Below, piece after piece: positions 5,261-12,331 of a stretch of DNA of 12,331 nucleotides (the first letter of the stretch is position 1; each line of letters opens with the position of its first letter). Location: contig JBGCEZ010000026.1 in NCBI GenBank assembly GCA_045106735.1, forward strand, positions 1-12,331. Direction: 5' to 3'. The stretch is from JBGCEZ01 sp045106735. GTDB taxonomy: Bacteria; Planctomycetota; Phycisphaerae; Phycisphaerales; SM1A02. The translations under genes were made by a program, and so were the position numbers. The notes below the pieces were generated by a model. It ran no database searches. It saw nothing but the letters and a program-made list of their open reading frames with translations, and was not told where the DNA came from.

Positions 5261-7723
5261 ATGAAGACGTCTCAGGTTCCCCGTCCCGTTTCACGCGCAC
5301 TCCCGTGCGCCGCGGCCGGCCTTGCCGCCGTGGTCACCCTCGGCTTGGCGGCGTCGACCGCCAGTGCGCAGCGATCTGGTGCGGTCGGAGCCGGACCGGT
5401 CGGTCCCGGCGCGGCTGGCGTTGATGGCCGTGCGCCGGCCGGACCGAACGCAGCGGACCAACCGCTGGTTGAATCCATCCCCGGCGAGTTCATCATCGCG
5501 ATCGAAACCGATGACGTACCGGTTGATCCGGCGGCGTTGATCGGCCTAGACGCCGCGGCGCTCCAGCCCGGAGGCGCGGCATCCACCAAGGTCCTGTTGC
5601 AATGGAACCGGCGCGGCGGACCGCGAACCACGACGGTGATGATCGTGCGCGGCGTACGCGGCGATGCGCTGCCGGATGCGGTCGTCAACGCCCCCGACGT
5701 CATCTGGACGCAGCCCCACCGGCAGATGATCGGTGATCCGCGCGAACTGACGCCCAACGATCCTGATTTCAACAACCAATACCACCATCCGCTGATGCAG
5801 AACGATGAGGCATGGGACATCACCCTCGGGCATCCATCGATCATCATTGGCGTCACCGACGATGGCGTGGAAACGAGCCATCCGGATCTCGCGCCGAACA
5901 TCTGGTCGAACCCCGGAGAAGTTGCCGGCAATGGCTTCGATGACGACGGCAATGGCTTCGTGGACGACGTCGAAGGCTGGGACTTCCTCAACGACAACGC
6001 CGACCCGAGTCCCGACTCCTCGGGCAACGACCACGGCACGCACGTGGCCGGTATTGCCGCGGCCCGCACCGACAACGGCGTCGGCGTGTCCGGCACGGCC
6101 GGCGGCTCGACGATCATGCCGTTGCAGTTCTACACCGCCGGTCAGTCGTGGACAGCGGAGAACATTTCTGAAGCGTTCCGGTATGGGGCCGACAACGGCG
6201 CCCGCATCATGAACATGAGCTACAACCTGAACGCATGGGTTGGCGACAAGCTGGTGGAAGCGGCGTTTGATTACATCTACGACGCGGGCGTGTTGCACTT
6301 CAACTCCGCCGGCAACGGGAACCAACTGAACCCGCCACGTCAGATCTTCCACCAGACGTTCCTCGTCGCGAGCACCGACTCCGGAGACCAGCGGGCGAGT
6401 TCGAGCAACCACGGCACTGGCGTCGATGTTGCCGCGCCCGGTTCCGGCGTCTTCTCGACGATTACCAATGGCGGATACGGCTTCAAGAGCGGCACCAGCA
6501 TGGCTGCTCCGAACGCGTGCGGGGTCGCCGCCCTGGTGTGGTCGGCCAATCCGACGTGGACGCGAGATCAGGTCGCCGCGCAGGTCCTCGGCACCACCGA
6601 CAACATCGACGCCCAGAACCCCGCGTACGTGGGATTGCTTGGGACGGGCCGCGTCAACTCGTTTCGCGCGCTGACCGAGACGCCGGCTCCGCCGTCGATT
6701 CTCTCGGTCGAGGGCGTCCCGGAATCCGAGCAGTTCTCCGGCGTTGTCGGCGAGGTGCGCATCCTGTTCTCGGGGGTCTTTGATCCGGCGACGGTCAATG
6801 GACCCGACGGCTTCCGACTGGTCGAAGCCGGTCCCGACGGTGCGTTCGGCACCGCTGACGATGTGCCGCAGCCCATCACCGTGACCGAGTACCTGATCGC
6901 GGCAAATGAGATCAAGCTGAATGTTGATCCTCCGGTCTCGGGAACTGGTTCGTATCGCTTCATCGCCGACGGTTCGGTGCTCGCTGATCCGTTCGGGACC
7001 ACCGTGGGGATTGACACGACGTTTGAGTTCCAGATCTGCCCGACGGTGGTCCTTTGGGCCGACGACGAAACCGGAACGGGCTGGAGCGTGCAGAACGTGG
7101 CGGTCGACGACGGGGCGTGGGAGTCGGCGCCCGAGATCCCCGTTGGCGGTGGCGATCGTGGCGATCCGGCGAACGACTTTGACGGCAGCGGCCTGTGCTG
7201 GCTGACCGACAACGTCGATGGCAACTCTGACATCGATGGGGGGCCGACGCGGCTGCTGAGTCCCACAATCGACCTGTCGGCGGCGAACGATCCGGTCGTG
7301 CGCTACGCCCGCTGGTTCGACGGATCGTCGGCGGAATTCCGCACCGAGATCAGCAACAATGGCGGAGGCAGTTGGGTGCTCATCGATGAGGTCAATGGCG
7401 ACGGCGGCTGGGAATCGATCAGCTTTGCGGTGGCTGACTTCGTGACGCCAACGGACTCCGTTCGCCTGCGGTTTTCCGCCTCGGACAACCCGAACGACAC
7501 GATCGCCGAAGCCGGGCTCGACGGACTGGAGATCGTCGAAGTCAACTGCGACACGAGCGCCTCGCCCGACATCAATGGCGATGGCGTGGTGAACGTCAGC
7601 GACCTGCTGGCCGTGCTCGCCGGATGGGGTCCGTGCCCGGCCGGACCGTGCGTGGCCGATGTCGACGGCGACGGCCAAGTTGGCGTTGGCGATCTGCTGT
7701 CGGTGCTGGCGGCGTGGAGCTGA
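5261..7723 (+). CDS. Secreted subtilisin-family (S8) serine protease with dockerin-like C-terminus
   Basis: An 820-residue exported endopeptidase. The signal peptide ends STASA at residue 36. Residues 37-160 look like a propeptide. The catalytic domain spans about 165-475. The triad is Asp200 (VTDDGVETSHPDL, with the DDG form seen in kexin-like members), His258 (NDHGTHVAGIA) and Ser413 (SGTSMAAPN), with oxyanion-hole Asn352 (NSAGNGN), so it should be active. Residues about 226-246 include DDDGNGFVDD, a probable calcium loop. Residues 475-605 resemble an Ig-like domain. Residues 610-755 resemble a beta-sandwich (GGGDRGDPANDFDGSG, then DGGPTRLLSPTIDLS). Residues 770-820 are two dockerin-like repeats (DINGDGVVNVSDLLAVLAGWG, DVDGDGQVGVGDLLSVLAAW), both with good metal loops. 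The ATG at 5261 has GGAG eight bases upstream and directly precedes the signal peptide; the ATG at 5219 would add 14 residues. It probably degrades or matures extracellular proteins. Sharing a terminal domain with both FG-GAP neighbours suggests a common location. Confidence 0.95.
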   Translation: MKTSQVPRPVSRALPCAAAGLAAVVTLGLAASTASAQRSGAVGAGPVGPGAAGVDGRAPAGPNAADQPLVESIPGEFIIAIETDDVPVDPAALIGLDAAALQPGGAASTKVLLQWNRRGGPRTTTVMIVRGVRGDALPDAVVNAPDVIWTQPHRQMIGDPRELTPNDPDFNNQYHHPLMQNDEAWDITLGHPSIIIGVTDDGVETSHPDLAPNIWSNPGEVAGNGFDDDGNGFVDDVEGWDFLNDNADPSPDSSGNDHGTHVAGIAAARTDNGVGVSGTAGGSTIMPLQFYTAGQSWTAENISEAFRYGADNGARIMNMSYNLNAWVGDKLVEAAFDYIYDAGVLHFNSAGNGNQLNPPRQIFHQTFLVASTDSGDQRASSSNHGTGVDVAAPGSGVFSTITNGGYGFKSGTSMAAPNACGVAALVWSANPTWTRDQVAAQVLGTTDNIDAQNPAYVGLLGTGRVNSFRALTETPAPPSILSVEGVPESEQFSGVVGEVRILFSGVFDPATVNGPDGFRLVEAGPDGAFGTADDVPQPITVTEYLIAANEIKLNVDPPVSGTGSYRFIADGSVLADPFGTTVGIDTTFEFQICPTVVLWADDETGTGWSVQNVAVDDGAWESAPEIPVGGGDRGDPANDFDGSGLCWLTDNVDGNSDIDGGPTRLLSPTIDLSAANDPVVRYARWFDGSSAEFRTEISNNGGGSWVLIDEVNGDGGWESISFAVADFVTPTDSVRLRFSASDNPNDTIAEAGLDGLEIVEVNCDTSASPDINGDGVVNVSDLLAVLAGWGPCPAGPCVADVDGDGQVGVGDLLSVLAAWS
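7568..7720 (+). other. Dockerin-like repeat pair of the subtilase
   Basis: Encodes residues 770-820, the last 51 of the protein. Both loops (DINGDGVVNVSD and DVDGDGQVGVGD) keep all expected metal ligands, making this the best-preserved pair in the window. The repeats are joined by a short Pro/Cys linker (GPCPAGPCVA). Confidence 0.78.
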
Positions 7724-7783
7724 TTGTCTCTGCGATCGACTGAAGTGTTTCATCCCACGCGCTCAGGCAACGCGCCGGCGCGC

Positions 7784-7821
7784 GAACGCGGCCCCGTCCA
7801 TTCCTGGTCGGGGCCGCGTTC
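7784..7821. terminator. Hairpin terminator between convergent genes
   Basis: A perfect 13-bp inverted repeat (GAACGCGGCCCCG at 7784-7796, CGGGGCCGCGTTC at 7809-7821) with a 12-base loop lies 61 bases after the subtilase stop and 106 bases after the stop of the opposing PEP-CTERM gene. There is no T-run on either side, so its strength rests on the stem. Its place between two converging genes fits a bidirectional transcription stop. The rest of 7724-7926 holds no gene. Confidence 0.65.
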
Positions 7822-7926
7822 TGTCGTGGGATCATCTGATCGTGCGTTCGGGAGATCGTCGGCGGCCATCGCCCGTCGGCGACCGCCCGCCATCGATTTG
7901 GCTCGCTCCCGTCAGGCTTGACGCGT

Positions 7927-8634
7927 TCAGTTCCGCCGGCGGCGGCGGACGACGCCGGCCAGACCGAACATCGCGAGGGCCGCGGGGGCGGGAATCGTGG
8001 TGAATTCGTAGGTCAGGGCGACGGTTCCCGACTGCGACTCAACGAAGTTGATGCCGCTGATGAAGCCGCCGCCCGGCGGGGGCGTCACGACGATGTCGGT
8101 GAAACTGCCGGCGCTGGCGTTGAGTTCGGGCACGTCGGACGAAAAGAAGTCGAACGTCGATTCGCTCAAAGAGATCTCGAAGTCGATGTCGCCGGCGAGG
8201 GAGACGGGAACCGTCACGTCGCCCGGCGGATCGAAGGGACTGCCGGTGCCGGCGGACAGATCACCGGTGAAGCCGTCACCGAAGATTCCGCCGATGCCGA
8301 CAAGCGGGGCGTTTTCGCCGAAGTTCAGCAGGAACGTGTAGCTCACCTCGCCCGACCACGTCCCGCCGGTCACGGGAGTGGCGGCGTAGTTGGCGAACTC
8401 AAAGTCCAGCCCCAGGTCGCCGACGAATCCGGCGGTGACGCCAGTGAGCTCGCGCGTGCCGCCGGCGTCGTCGAACGGGGCGAACACGAACGCGGGCGGG
8501 GGGCCGTCGCCATCCCAGTCGAAGTCGATGCTCTGGGTGATCGTCTCGGCCGCCGCCGTGGCCGCGAAGGCCGACGCGGCGAGGCAGGCGGTGATGGCCA
8601 GCCCGGCCGTGGGGGAGTGGGAGTGGGTGCGCAT
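7927..8634 (-). CDS. PEP-CTERM-type exported surface protein
   Basis: A 235-residue protein. A signal peptide covers residues 1-29 (hydrophobic 11-28, cleavage near TAAA before Glu30). The body is beta-rich and acidic with many Gly, Thr and Phe and no catalytic motif; it loosely resembles choice-of-anchor domains found with this sorting signal. The last 22 residues form the sorting tail: a PEP-like start, here IPAPAALA, then a short hydrophobic segment (AMFGLAGVV) and a basic end (RRRRRN). In this family the tail is recognised by an exosortase in the inner membrane, which cleaves and transfers the protein toward the envelope or exopolysaccharide; no exosortase gene is in the window. The frame is open far upstream, but only the ATG at 8634 has both a signal peptide and a ribosome-binding site (AAGGA at 8644-8648, nine bases away). 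It is divergent from the helix-turn-helix gene, which might regulate it. Confidence 0.9.
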   Translation of the reverse strand: MRTHSHSPTAGLAITACLAASAFAATAAAETITQSIDFDWDGDGPPPAFVFAPFDDAGGTRELTGVTAGFVGDLGLDFEFANYAATPVTGGTWSGEVSYTFLLNFGENAPLVGIGGIFGDGFTGDLSAGTGSPFDPPGDVTVPVSLAGDIDFEISLSESTFDFFSSDVPELNASAGSFTDIVVTPPPGGGFISGINFVESQSGTVALTYEFTTIPAPAALAMFGLAGVVRRRRRN

Positions 8635-8788
8635 GGGAGGGGGTCCTTCTTCGTCTCGTTCTTCTTCGAACCGTGGGAGGTGTGGGGGCGGCGGGCCATC
8701 GTCGGGGGAGCATGGCCGGGTGCGGATGCGACCGGATCTTGGTCCGCCGAATGCAGCATGAGGTTGTTCGCGGCGGATGCGAAGAAGT

Positions 8789-8818
8789 TTCTCTGGAGAA
8801 GAATGATTCTCTGGAGAA
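8789..8818. promoter_or_regulatory. Two tandem TTCTC-N2-GAGAA palindromes, probable operator
   Basis: The 12-base sequence ttctctggagaa occurs at 8789-8800 and 8807-8818. Each is a perfect inverted repeat TTCTC-TG-GAGAA, and the 18-base period places the two sites a little under two helical turns apart. They lie in the 244-base divergent region, 61-90 bases upstream of the helix-turn-helix gene and 155-184 bases upstream of the PEP-CTERM gene. This is what a dimeric regulator binding two adjacent sites would need. The divergent helix-turn-helix protein is the obvious candidate. Confidence 0.6.
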
Positions 8819-8843
8819 AGTCGCCCGAAGGCTGAACTCGCTC

Positions 8844-8872
8844 TTCGACCTGGCCAGAATGCCCCGTAAACT
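8844..8872 (+). promoter_or_regulatory. Candidate sigma-70-type promoter giving a leaderless mRNA
   Basis: TTCGAC at 8844-8849 and TAAACT at 8867-8872 are separated by 17 bases. The -10 element fits TANNNT. It ends six bases before the ATG at 8879, so transcription would begin at or next to the start codon. There is no ribosome-binding site before this ATG (ctcctccc), and an in-frame TAA at 8867 excludes any earlier start. Both points agree with a leaderless transcript. Confidence 0.5.
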
Positions 8873-8878
8873 CCTCCC

Positions 8879-10144
8879 ATGAGCGTTCCCGCTTCCACTG
8901 CTGGCCCCACGTCCGCCGCCACCGGCGGTTCCGCCGGCGTTGCCCGGACGGCTGCCGACCGCGTGCGAGATGCCCAGTCGGCCATGCTTGCCCTGCTTGA
9001 CGAGGCCGGCCTGGTCGATGCCCGCCCCTCGGAAGTCGGTCGCACCCTCGGCCTCGACAAGTCGCTCGCTTGGAAGGTCGCCCGCTTCGTCCGGGACGAG
9101 GACCCATCGGAAGCGGTTCGCCACATGCCCGGCAGCGGCGGGGTGGACATCGTCCTCCGCGCGGCAGTGGCTCGCGGCATTGACGACGCGCGGGTCACGG
9201 CGGTGCGCACCGCCGGCCGCCGGCTCGACGAGTTCGTTGAACTGCACGCCGGGGATCGCCGCACCTTCGAAGCCATGCTCGCCGCCGGCGGCGGCGCGGC
9301 CGACGGGCAGGTTGATGCCGAAGTGCGGCGCGAAATGTACCGGGCGTCATCCGCCGCCTGGGGCGTGCGGGCTCGGCTCCAACTCTTGACGATCGCGTTG
9401 CGGCCGTCGGACGAAGCGCCCGGCATGATTGACGCGGTCGCCGTAAGCGGGCTCGTCGATCTCGAGCGCCTGCGCACCGACGTCCCGTGGATTGTGCGGC
9501 GTTCGTGGGTGCACAGCGACTCGGGGGCGGAAGTCTACGACGTGCGCCGCGAACCGCTGGATCCGGCCGGGGCCGAGGGCAGCGTGATGCCGCTCATGTC
9601 GCGCTTCTGTTCGCACCCGCCGCCGGCAATTCGCCGATTCGAGGGCGAGTCCGGCTGGGTACTCGACGAACTCGTCGAAGGTCCGGTGGGCCGGCGGTCG
9701 GCGGTGACCTGCATCATTGGGGAGCGGTACCGGGCCGCGGCCCCGCTCGAGCGCGGCGACGACAACCGATGGGGCACGTACCCGCTCGTCATCCGCACGC
9801 CGGTCGAGCATGTGCAGTTCGATCTGCTGCTGCATCCGAGCCTGGCCCACTTTGGCCCGGCCCGCATGCGGGTGCGAGGCCTGCTGGAAGATCGGCCGCG
9901 CCCCACGCTCACCGAACCGGCCGACGTGGAGGCGGCGACGCAGCCCGTGGCCGACGTCCCGGTGCCGCTGACTGCGTCTTCGCCGGCCATGCCACGCTAC
10001 GAAGAATTGGTGCGCGAGGCCCTCGACCGCGTGGGCTGGGAGTCGCCGGAGACCTTCCGCGGTTACCGCGCGTCGATCGATCACCCCTTGCCGCCGTCGG
10101 AGGTGGCACTGATGTGCGAGATTCGGAGCCGGGCGTCCGAGTGA
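8879..10144 (+). CDS. Helix-turn-helix protein of unknown family, possible regulator
   Basis: A 421-residue soluble protein with no signal peptide or membrane segment. After a Ser/Thr/Ala/Gly-rich tail (1-24), residues 25-100 are helical and contain a likely helix-turn-helix at about 50-71 (PSEVGRTLGLDKSLAWKVARFV), similar in pattern to winged-helix DNA-binding domains. Residues 100-190 are helical. Residues 190-400 are a mixed domain I do not recognise, with features such as RYRAAAPLERGDDNRWGTYPL and VQFDLLLHPSLAHFGPARM; a sensor or effector domain is possible. The start is fixed: it is the first ATG after an in-frame TAA twelve bases upstream, and it lacks a ribosome-binding site. Codon use is like its neighbours. 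It is divergent from the PEP-CTERM gene and next to paired palindromes, which suggests a regulator of itself or that gene. It could instead be a conserved protein whose HTH-like segment does not bind DNA. Confidence 0.85.
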   Translation: MSVPASTAGPTSAATGGSAGVARTAADRVRDAQSAMLALLDEAGLVDARPSEVGRTLGLDKSLAWKVARFVRDEDPSEAVRHMPGSGGVDIVLRAAVARGIDDARVTAVRTAGRRLDEFVELHAGDRRTFEAMLAAGGGAADGQVDAEVRREMYRASSAAWGVRARLQLLTIALRPSDEAPGMIDAVAVSGLVDLERLRTDVPWIVRRSWVHSDSGAEVYDVRREPLDPAGAEGSVMPLMSRFCSHPPPAIRRFEGESGWVLDELVEGPVGRRSAVTCIIGERYRAAAPLERGDDNRWGTYPLVIRTPVEHVQFDLLLHPSLAHFGPARMRVRGLLEDRPRPTLTEPADVEAATQPVADVPVPLTASSPAMPRYEELVREALDRVGWESPETFRGYRASIDHPLPPSEVALMCEIRSRASE

Positions 10145-10180
10145 CGCGAAGGTTGGGCGTCCAGATGGAACGTTGACTTG

Positions 10181-10324
10181 CCGACTGGCTGGCTGGCTGA
10201 CCGGCCGACCGACCGACTCACTGGCCGACCGACTCACTGACCGACCGACTCACTCACTGGCCGCCCGTCTCACTGGCTGGCCGCCCGACTCGCTCACTGG
10301 CCGACCGACTCGCTGGCTGGCCGG
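10181..10324. repeat. Array of 36 in-phase C-initial tetranucleotides
   Basis: From 10181 to 10324 the sequence reads as 36 consecutive four-base units, every one starting with C and drawn mainly from CTGG, CCGA, CTCA, CCGG, CCGC and CTCG. A longer order is visible in the right part: four 20-base units at 10241-10320, each ccg-(a/c)-ccg-n-ct... ending in ctgg; shorter 16-base units precede them. It fills most of the 200-base gap between two convergent genes. It has few self-complementary arms, so it is not a terminator hairpin. The 61-residue plus-strand frame through it (10173-10361) is a by-product of the repeat. Confidence 0.85.
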
Positions 10325-10344
10325 TTCGCGGCGGTTCCTCAGTC

Positions 10345-12331
10345 TCATCCCCCCGGCGTGAACCGCGTGCCGGCCGGAATCGACGGCGGAATCGTGACGC
10401 GGCGCGGGCCGCCCGACGTTTCAGGAGTCGCCATCGGCTGCGCGGCGTCCACCGCCACGAAGCTGGTCATCGAACTGACGAGTCCGTGCTCCAGCGCGAC
10501 CCGCCGAACTTCGGCCGAGATCCAGGAACGCTGCGCCTCGTCGGCCATGATGAGCCGATCGTCGAGATGATCGATCGCCTGGCGAGCCCAGACCGTGGCG
10601 ATGGCCGGGGGAACCGTCGGGCCGACGACCGGCAGCGGCGAGCGGTCGCCGGCGTCCGGCGTGACCACGGTGGATGGCACCGCCGATGTGACGCGTTGCC
10701 CCGCGGTCCACCCGCGAATCGTGGCCGCCGGGGGCGCGGATCCGAGGTAGCGCGCGCTGACCACCACGGGCCGGCCGTGGCGAACCGGGCCGAGCCGGGC
10801 CGGATACACGTCGACCACCTCCGCGCCCGACCACTCGATCTGCACGCCGTCGAGCGCCGGCCGCGTGAGCCGATCCAGGAACCCGTCGATCACCGGCACC
10901 GCGTCGGCTGGCTGTTGCACGTACGCGGATTCGCCGGCCCCGAACTCCGCGAGCGAGTCGAGCAGGTGCCGATTGGGCGACGTGCCGATGCCGAAGCTGA
11001 AGATGGTCGCCCGGCCGAGATCGCGACCGGCCATGCGCAGCACGTCGGCCTCGTTGCCAATGAACCCGTCGGTCATGAAGCCGATGACGCGTTGACGCTC
11101 GGCCGGATCCGGGCTCAGGCCCAGGGCCGCGCCGAGGCCTTCGGCCATCATCGTGCCGCCGCCGGCGGCGAGGCCGTCGATCCAGCGGAGGGCGTCGCGG
11201 GTGACGCCCGGCGTGACGTCGACCGGGGCCGCCCGAAACGCGGTCGCGGAATTGGAGAAGCGCACGAGTTGCAGCCGGTCGCCGGGCTGCAGTCGCTCGA
11301 CCGCCCGCCGCGCGGCGGCGGTGGCCGCGGTGAGCGGGAGCCCTTCCATGGAGCCGGACGTGTCGATGACGAGGACGAGTTCGATCGCCGAGCGCGGCGC
11401 GGTCGCCGGCCCGGCCGGTGGGAGGATCGTCAACAGCACGTGGCCGCCGGTGCCGCTGGCGTCGGCCGCGGCGATCATCGAGGGCACCGACTCGGTCGAT
11501 GGCGGTTCGAGCTGCAGGACGAAGTCGCGGTTGGCGATTCGGTCGTGGGCGGCGAGCGTGATCTCTTGTCCGCCGCCGGGCACCGTGCGGCGAACCACGT
11601 CATGGGTGGGACAGCGCAGCGCGGCCAGGGGAAAGCCGGTGATTTGTACCGTGAGGTCGATGTCGCGACCGCTGCGCACGGCCGGACGGGCGATCATGCC
11701 GGGCGGCACGTTGGGGGCGGGGCCGCCGTACACATCGCCCGTACCCGGAGGTGTGAACCGCGGCCCGATGGCCATCGGGAACACGAACTCGTACGCCCCG
11801 TCGCGCATGTCCAACCGGTGGAAGTACGTGATGTCGACCGCGACTTCGTGACCGGGGGCGATGTTGGCCACCGATTGGGTGAAGATGTTCGGCCGCTCCT
11901 GCTCGAGCAGCGACGCGGTGTGTCCGGCGGCACGGGCCGCGGCGTAGATCCGGCGACCTTCTTCGCGGTCGCGGACGAGGCCGCGGATTCGCCGCTGGCC
12001 GACGGTCATGACAAAATCGGTGATCGCCGCATCGCGCGGGAGCGGGAAGGCGTACTCCGCTTCGATCGGTTCGGTGAACGGATTGCGGAAGCGCTGCTGC
12101 GTGGTGACCGAGGCGACGATCGAGTCGATCCGGGCCGCGGCGGCGGTGTGCACGAGCGGAAGCGGCGCGATGTCACCGCCATCGTCACGGACGTAGAGAG
12201 CGCCGGTGCCGGGGGCGAGTGCATCGGACCCGGCGTTCGGGCTGGCGGGGGGAACGATGATCCAGGTTTCGCTGGGGTTCCCGGCGGCGGCGGCGACCGA
12301 ACCCCCGAACGCGGCCGAACTGCCGAACACG
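10345..12331 (-). CDS. VIT and von Willebrand factor A domain protein, 5' end cut by window edge
   Basis: At least 661 residues remain open to the right edge, so the true start and any signal peptide are outside. Residues are counted from the GTG at 12330. About 45-190 match a VIT domain (inter-alpha-trypsin type): RFRNPFTEPIEAEYAFPLP, an Arg-rich helix REEGRRIYAAARAAGHTASLLEQ, and NIFTQSVANIAPG. About 315-490 form a VWA domain with a complete metal-ion adhesion site: DTSGS at 323-327, Thr393 (GGGTMMAEG) and Asp421 (MTDGF). The last 170 residues contain a beta-rich part and a helical stretch (WARQAIDHLDDRLIMADE) usual in bacterial VIT-VWA proteins, and end at TRFTPGG. No C-terminal membrane segment or LPXTG-like signal is seen, unlike the sortase-target members of the family. 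VWA domains bind protein ligands through a divalent metal; surface adhesion or complex assembly is inferred. It converges on the helix-turn-helix gene across the tetranucleotide array. Confidence 0.93.
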   Translation of the reverse strand, partial: VFGSSAAFGGSVAAAAGNPSETWIIVPPASPNAGSDALAPGTGALYVRDDGGDIAPLPLVHTAAAARIDSIVASVTTQQRFRNPFTEPIEAEYAFPLPRDAAITDFVMTVGQRRIRGLVRDREEGRRIYAAARAAGHTASLLEQERPNIFTQSVANIAPGHEVAVDITYFHRLDMRDGAYEFVFPMAIGPRFTPPGTGDVYGGPAPNVPPGMIARPAVRSGRDIDLTVQITGFPLAALRCPTHDVVRRTVPGGGQEITLAAHDRIANRDFVLQLEPPSTESVPSMIAAADASGTGGHVLLTILPPAGPATAPRSAIELVLVIDTSGSMEGLPLTAATAAARRAVERLQPGDRLQLVRFSNSATAFRAAPVDVTPGVTRDALRWIDGLAAGGGTMMAEGLGAALGLSPDPAERQRVIGFMTDGFIGNEADVLRMAGRDLGRATIFSFGIGTSPNRHLLDSLAEFGAGESAYVQQPADAVPVIDGFLDRLTRPALDGVQIEWSGAEVVDVYPARLGPVRHGRPVVVSARYLGSAPPAATIRGWTAGQRVTSAVPSTVVTPDAGDRSPLPVVGPTVPPAIATVWARQAIDHLDDRLIMADEAQRSWISAEVRRVALEHGLVSSMTSFVAVDAAQPMATPETSGGPRRVTIPPSIPAGTRFTPGG

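Noticed and set aside
4902..5300. Short genes in the 4887-5260 gap
   Set aside because: Open frames on both strands are Arg/Pro/Ser rich, overlap each other, and lack ribosome-binding sites and domains.
5546..7753. 735-codon minus-strand open frame
   Set aside because: Antisense to the subtilase, whose catalytic triad and signal peptide prove the plus-strand reading. No recognisable motif on the minus strand.
8623..8887. Shared CCTCCCATG at both divergent start codons
   Set aside because: Both genes have cctccc directly before ATG, but this resembles the 16S tail rather than its complement. One gene has a separate AAGGA site and the other a leaderless-type promoter, so it is probably coincidence.
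8635..9477. N-terminal extension of the PEP-CTERM frame to 9477
   Set aside because: The frame is open but overlaps the HTH gene antisense, is rich in Arg/Ser/Pro noise, and would bury the signal peptide in the middle of the protein. The ATG at 8634 has a good ribosome-binding site.
10181..10324. CRISPR array
   Set aside because: The units are 4, 16 or 20 bases with no unique spacers and no cas genes nearby.
10173..10361. Small plus-strand gene of 62 residues in the tetranucleotide array
   Set aside because: Its sequence (repeated DSLADRLT-like units) only reflects the repeat read in one frame; it has no ribosome-binding site and overlaps the end of the VIT-VWA gene.

Overview
The window is high-GC bacterial DNA, most likely from a planctomycete of the class Phycisphaerae. 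The evidence is that three adjacent secreted proteins end in paired dockerin-like repeats of the D-NGDG / DLL-VL-WG type, and a fourth carries a C-terminal sorting signal of PEP-CTERM type with the variant start PAPA. VIT-VWA and ASPIC/UnbV proteins are also common in that group. This placement rests on recognising protein families, not on a database search. No rRNA, tRNA, CRISPR array, insertion sequence or phage gene was seen.

There are seven protein genes. From the left: (1) a partial minus-strand gene running off the left edge, for a putative TPR lipoprotein; (2) a minus-strand gene at 803-2605 for a secreted FG-GAP/VCBS-repeat protein with a dockerin-like end; (3) a 382-base divergent intergenic region; (4) a plus-strand gene at 2988-4886 for a second FG-GAP protein, this one with an ASPIC/UnbV domain and a dockerin-like end; (5) a plus-strand gene at 5261-7723 for a secreted subtilisin-family protease, again with a dockerin-like end. 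A strong hairpin at 7784-7821 separates it from a convergent minus-strand gene at 7927-8634 for a small PEP-CTERM surface protein. Divergent from that is a plus-strand gene at 8879-10144 for a helix-turn-helix protein of unknown family. A 144-base array of C-initial tetranucleotides fills the gap before the last gene, a minus-strand VIT-VWA protein that runs off the right edge.

All genes except the helix-turn-helix one appear to encode exported or envelope proteins; the VIT-VWA call is by family only, since its N-terminus is cut off. The theme is therefore cell-surface or extracellular function: calcium-binding beta-propeller-like proteins, a protease sharing their terminal domain, and anchoring signals. 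The shared dockerin-like ends suggest that the three proteins use a common docking or sorting partner that is not encoded here. I see no obviously new enzymatic system. The most checkable new observations are regulatory: a pair of TTCTC-N2-GAGAA palindromes and a likely leaderless promoter in front of the helix-turn-helix gene, alternative hairpins that could hide the protease ribosome-binding site, a UUCG hairpin directly before the TPR lipoprotein, and the tetranucleotide array.

Very long open frames lie antisense to the repeat-protein genes (for example 218-3151 on the plus strand). They are artefacts of high GC and of the repeated Asp/Gly codons, and are not annotated.
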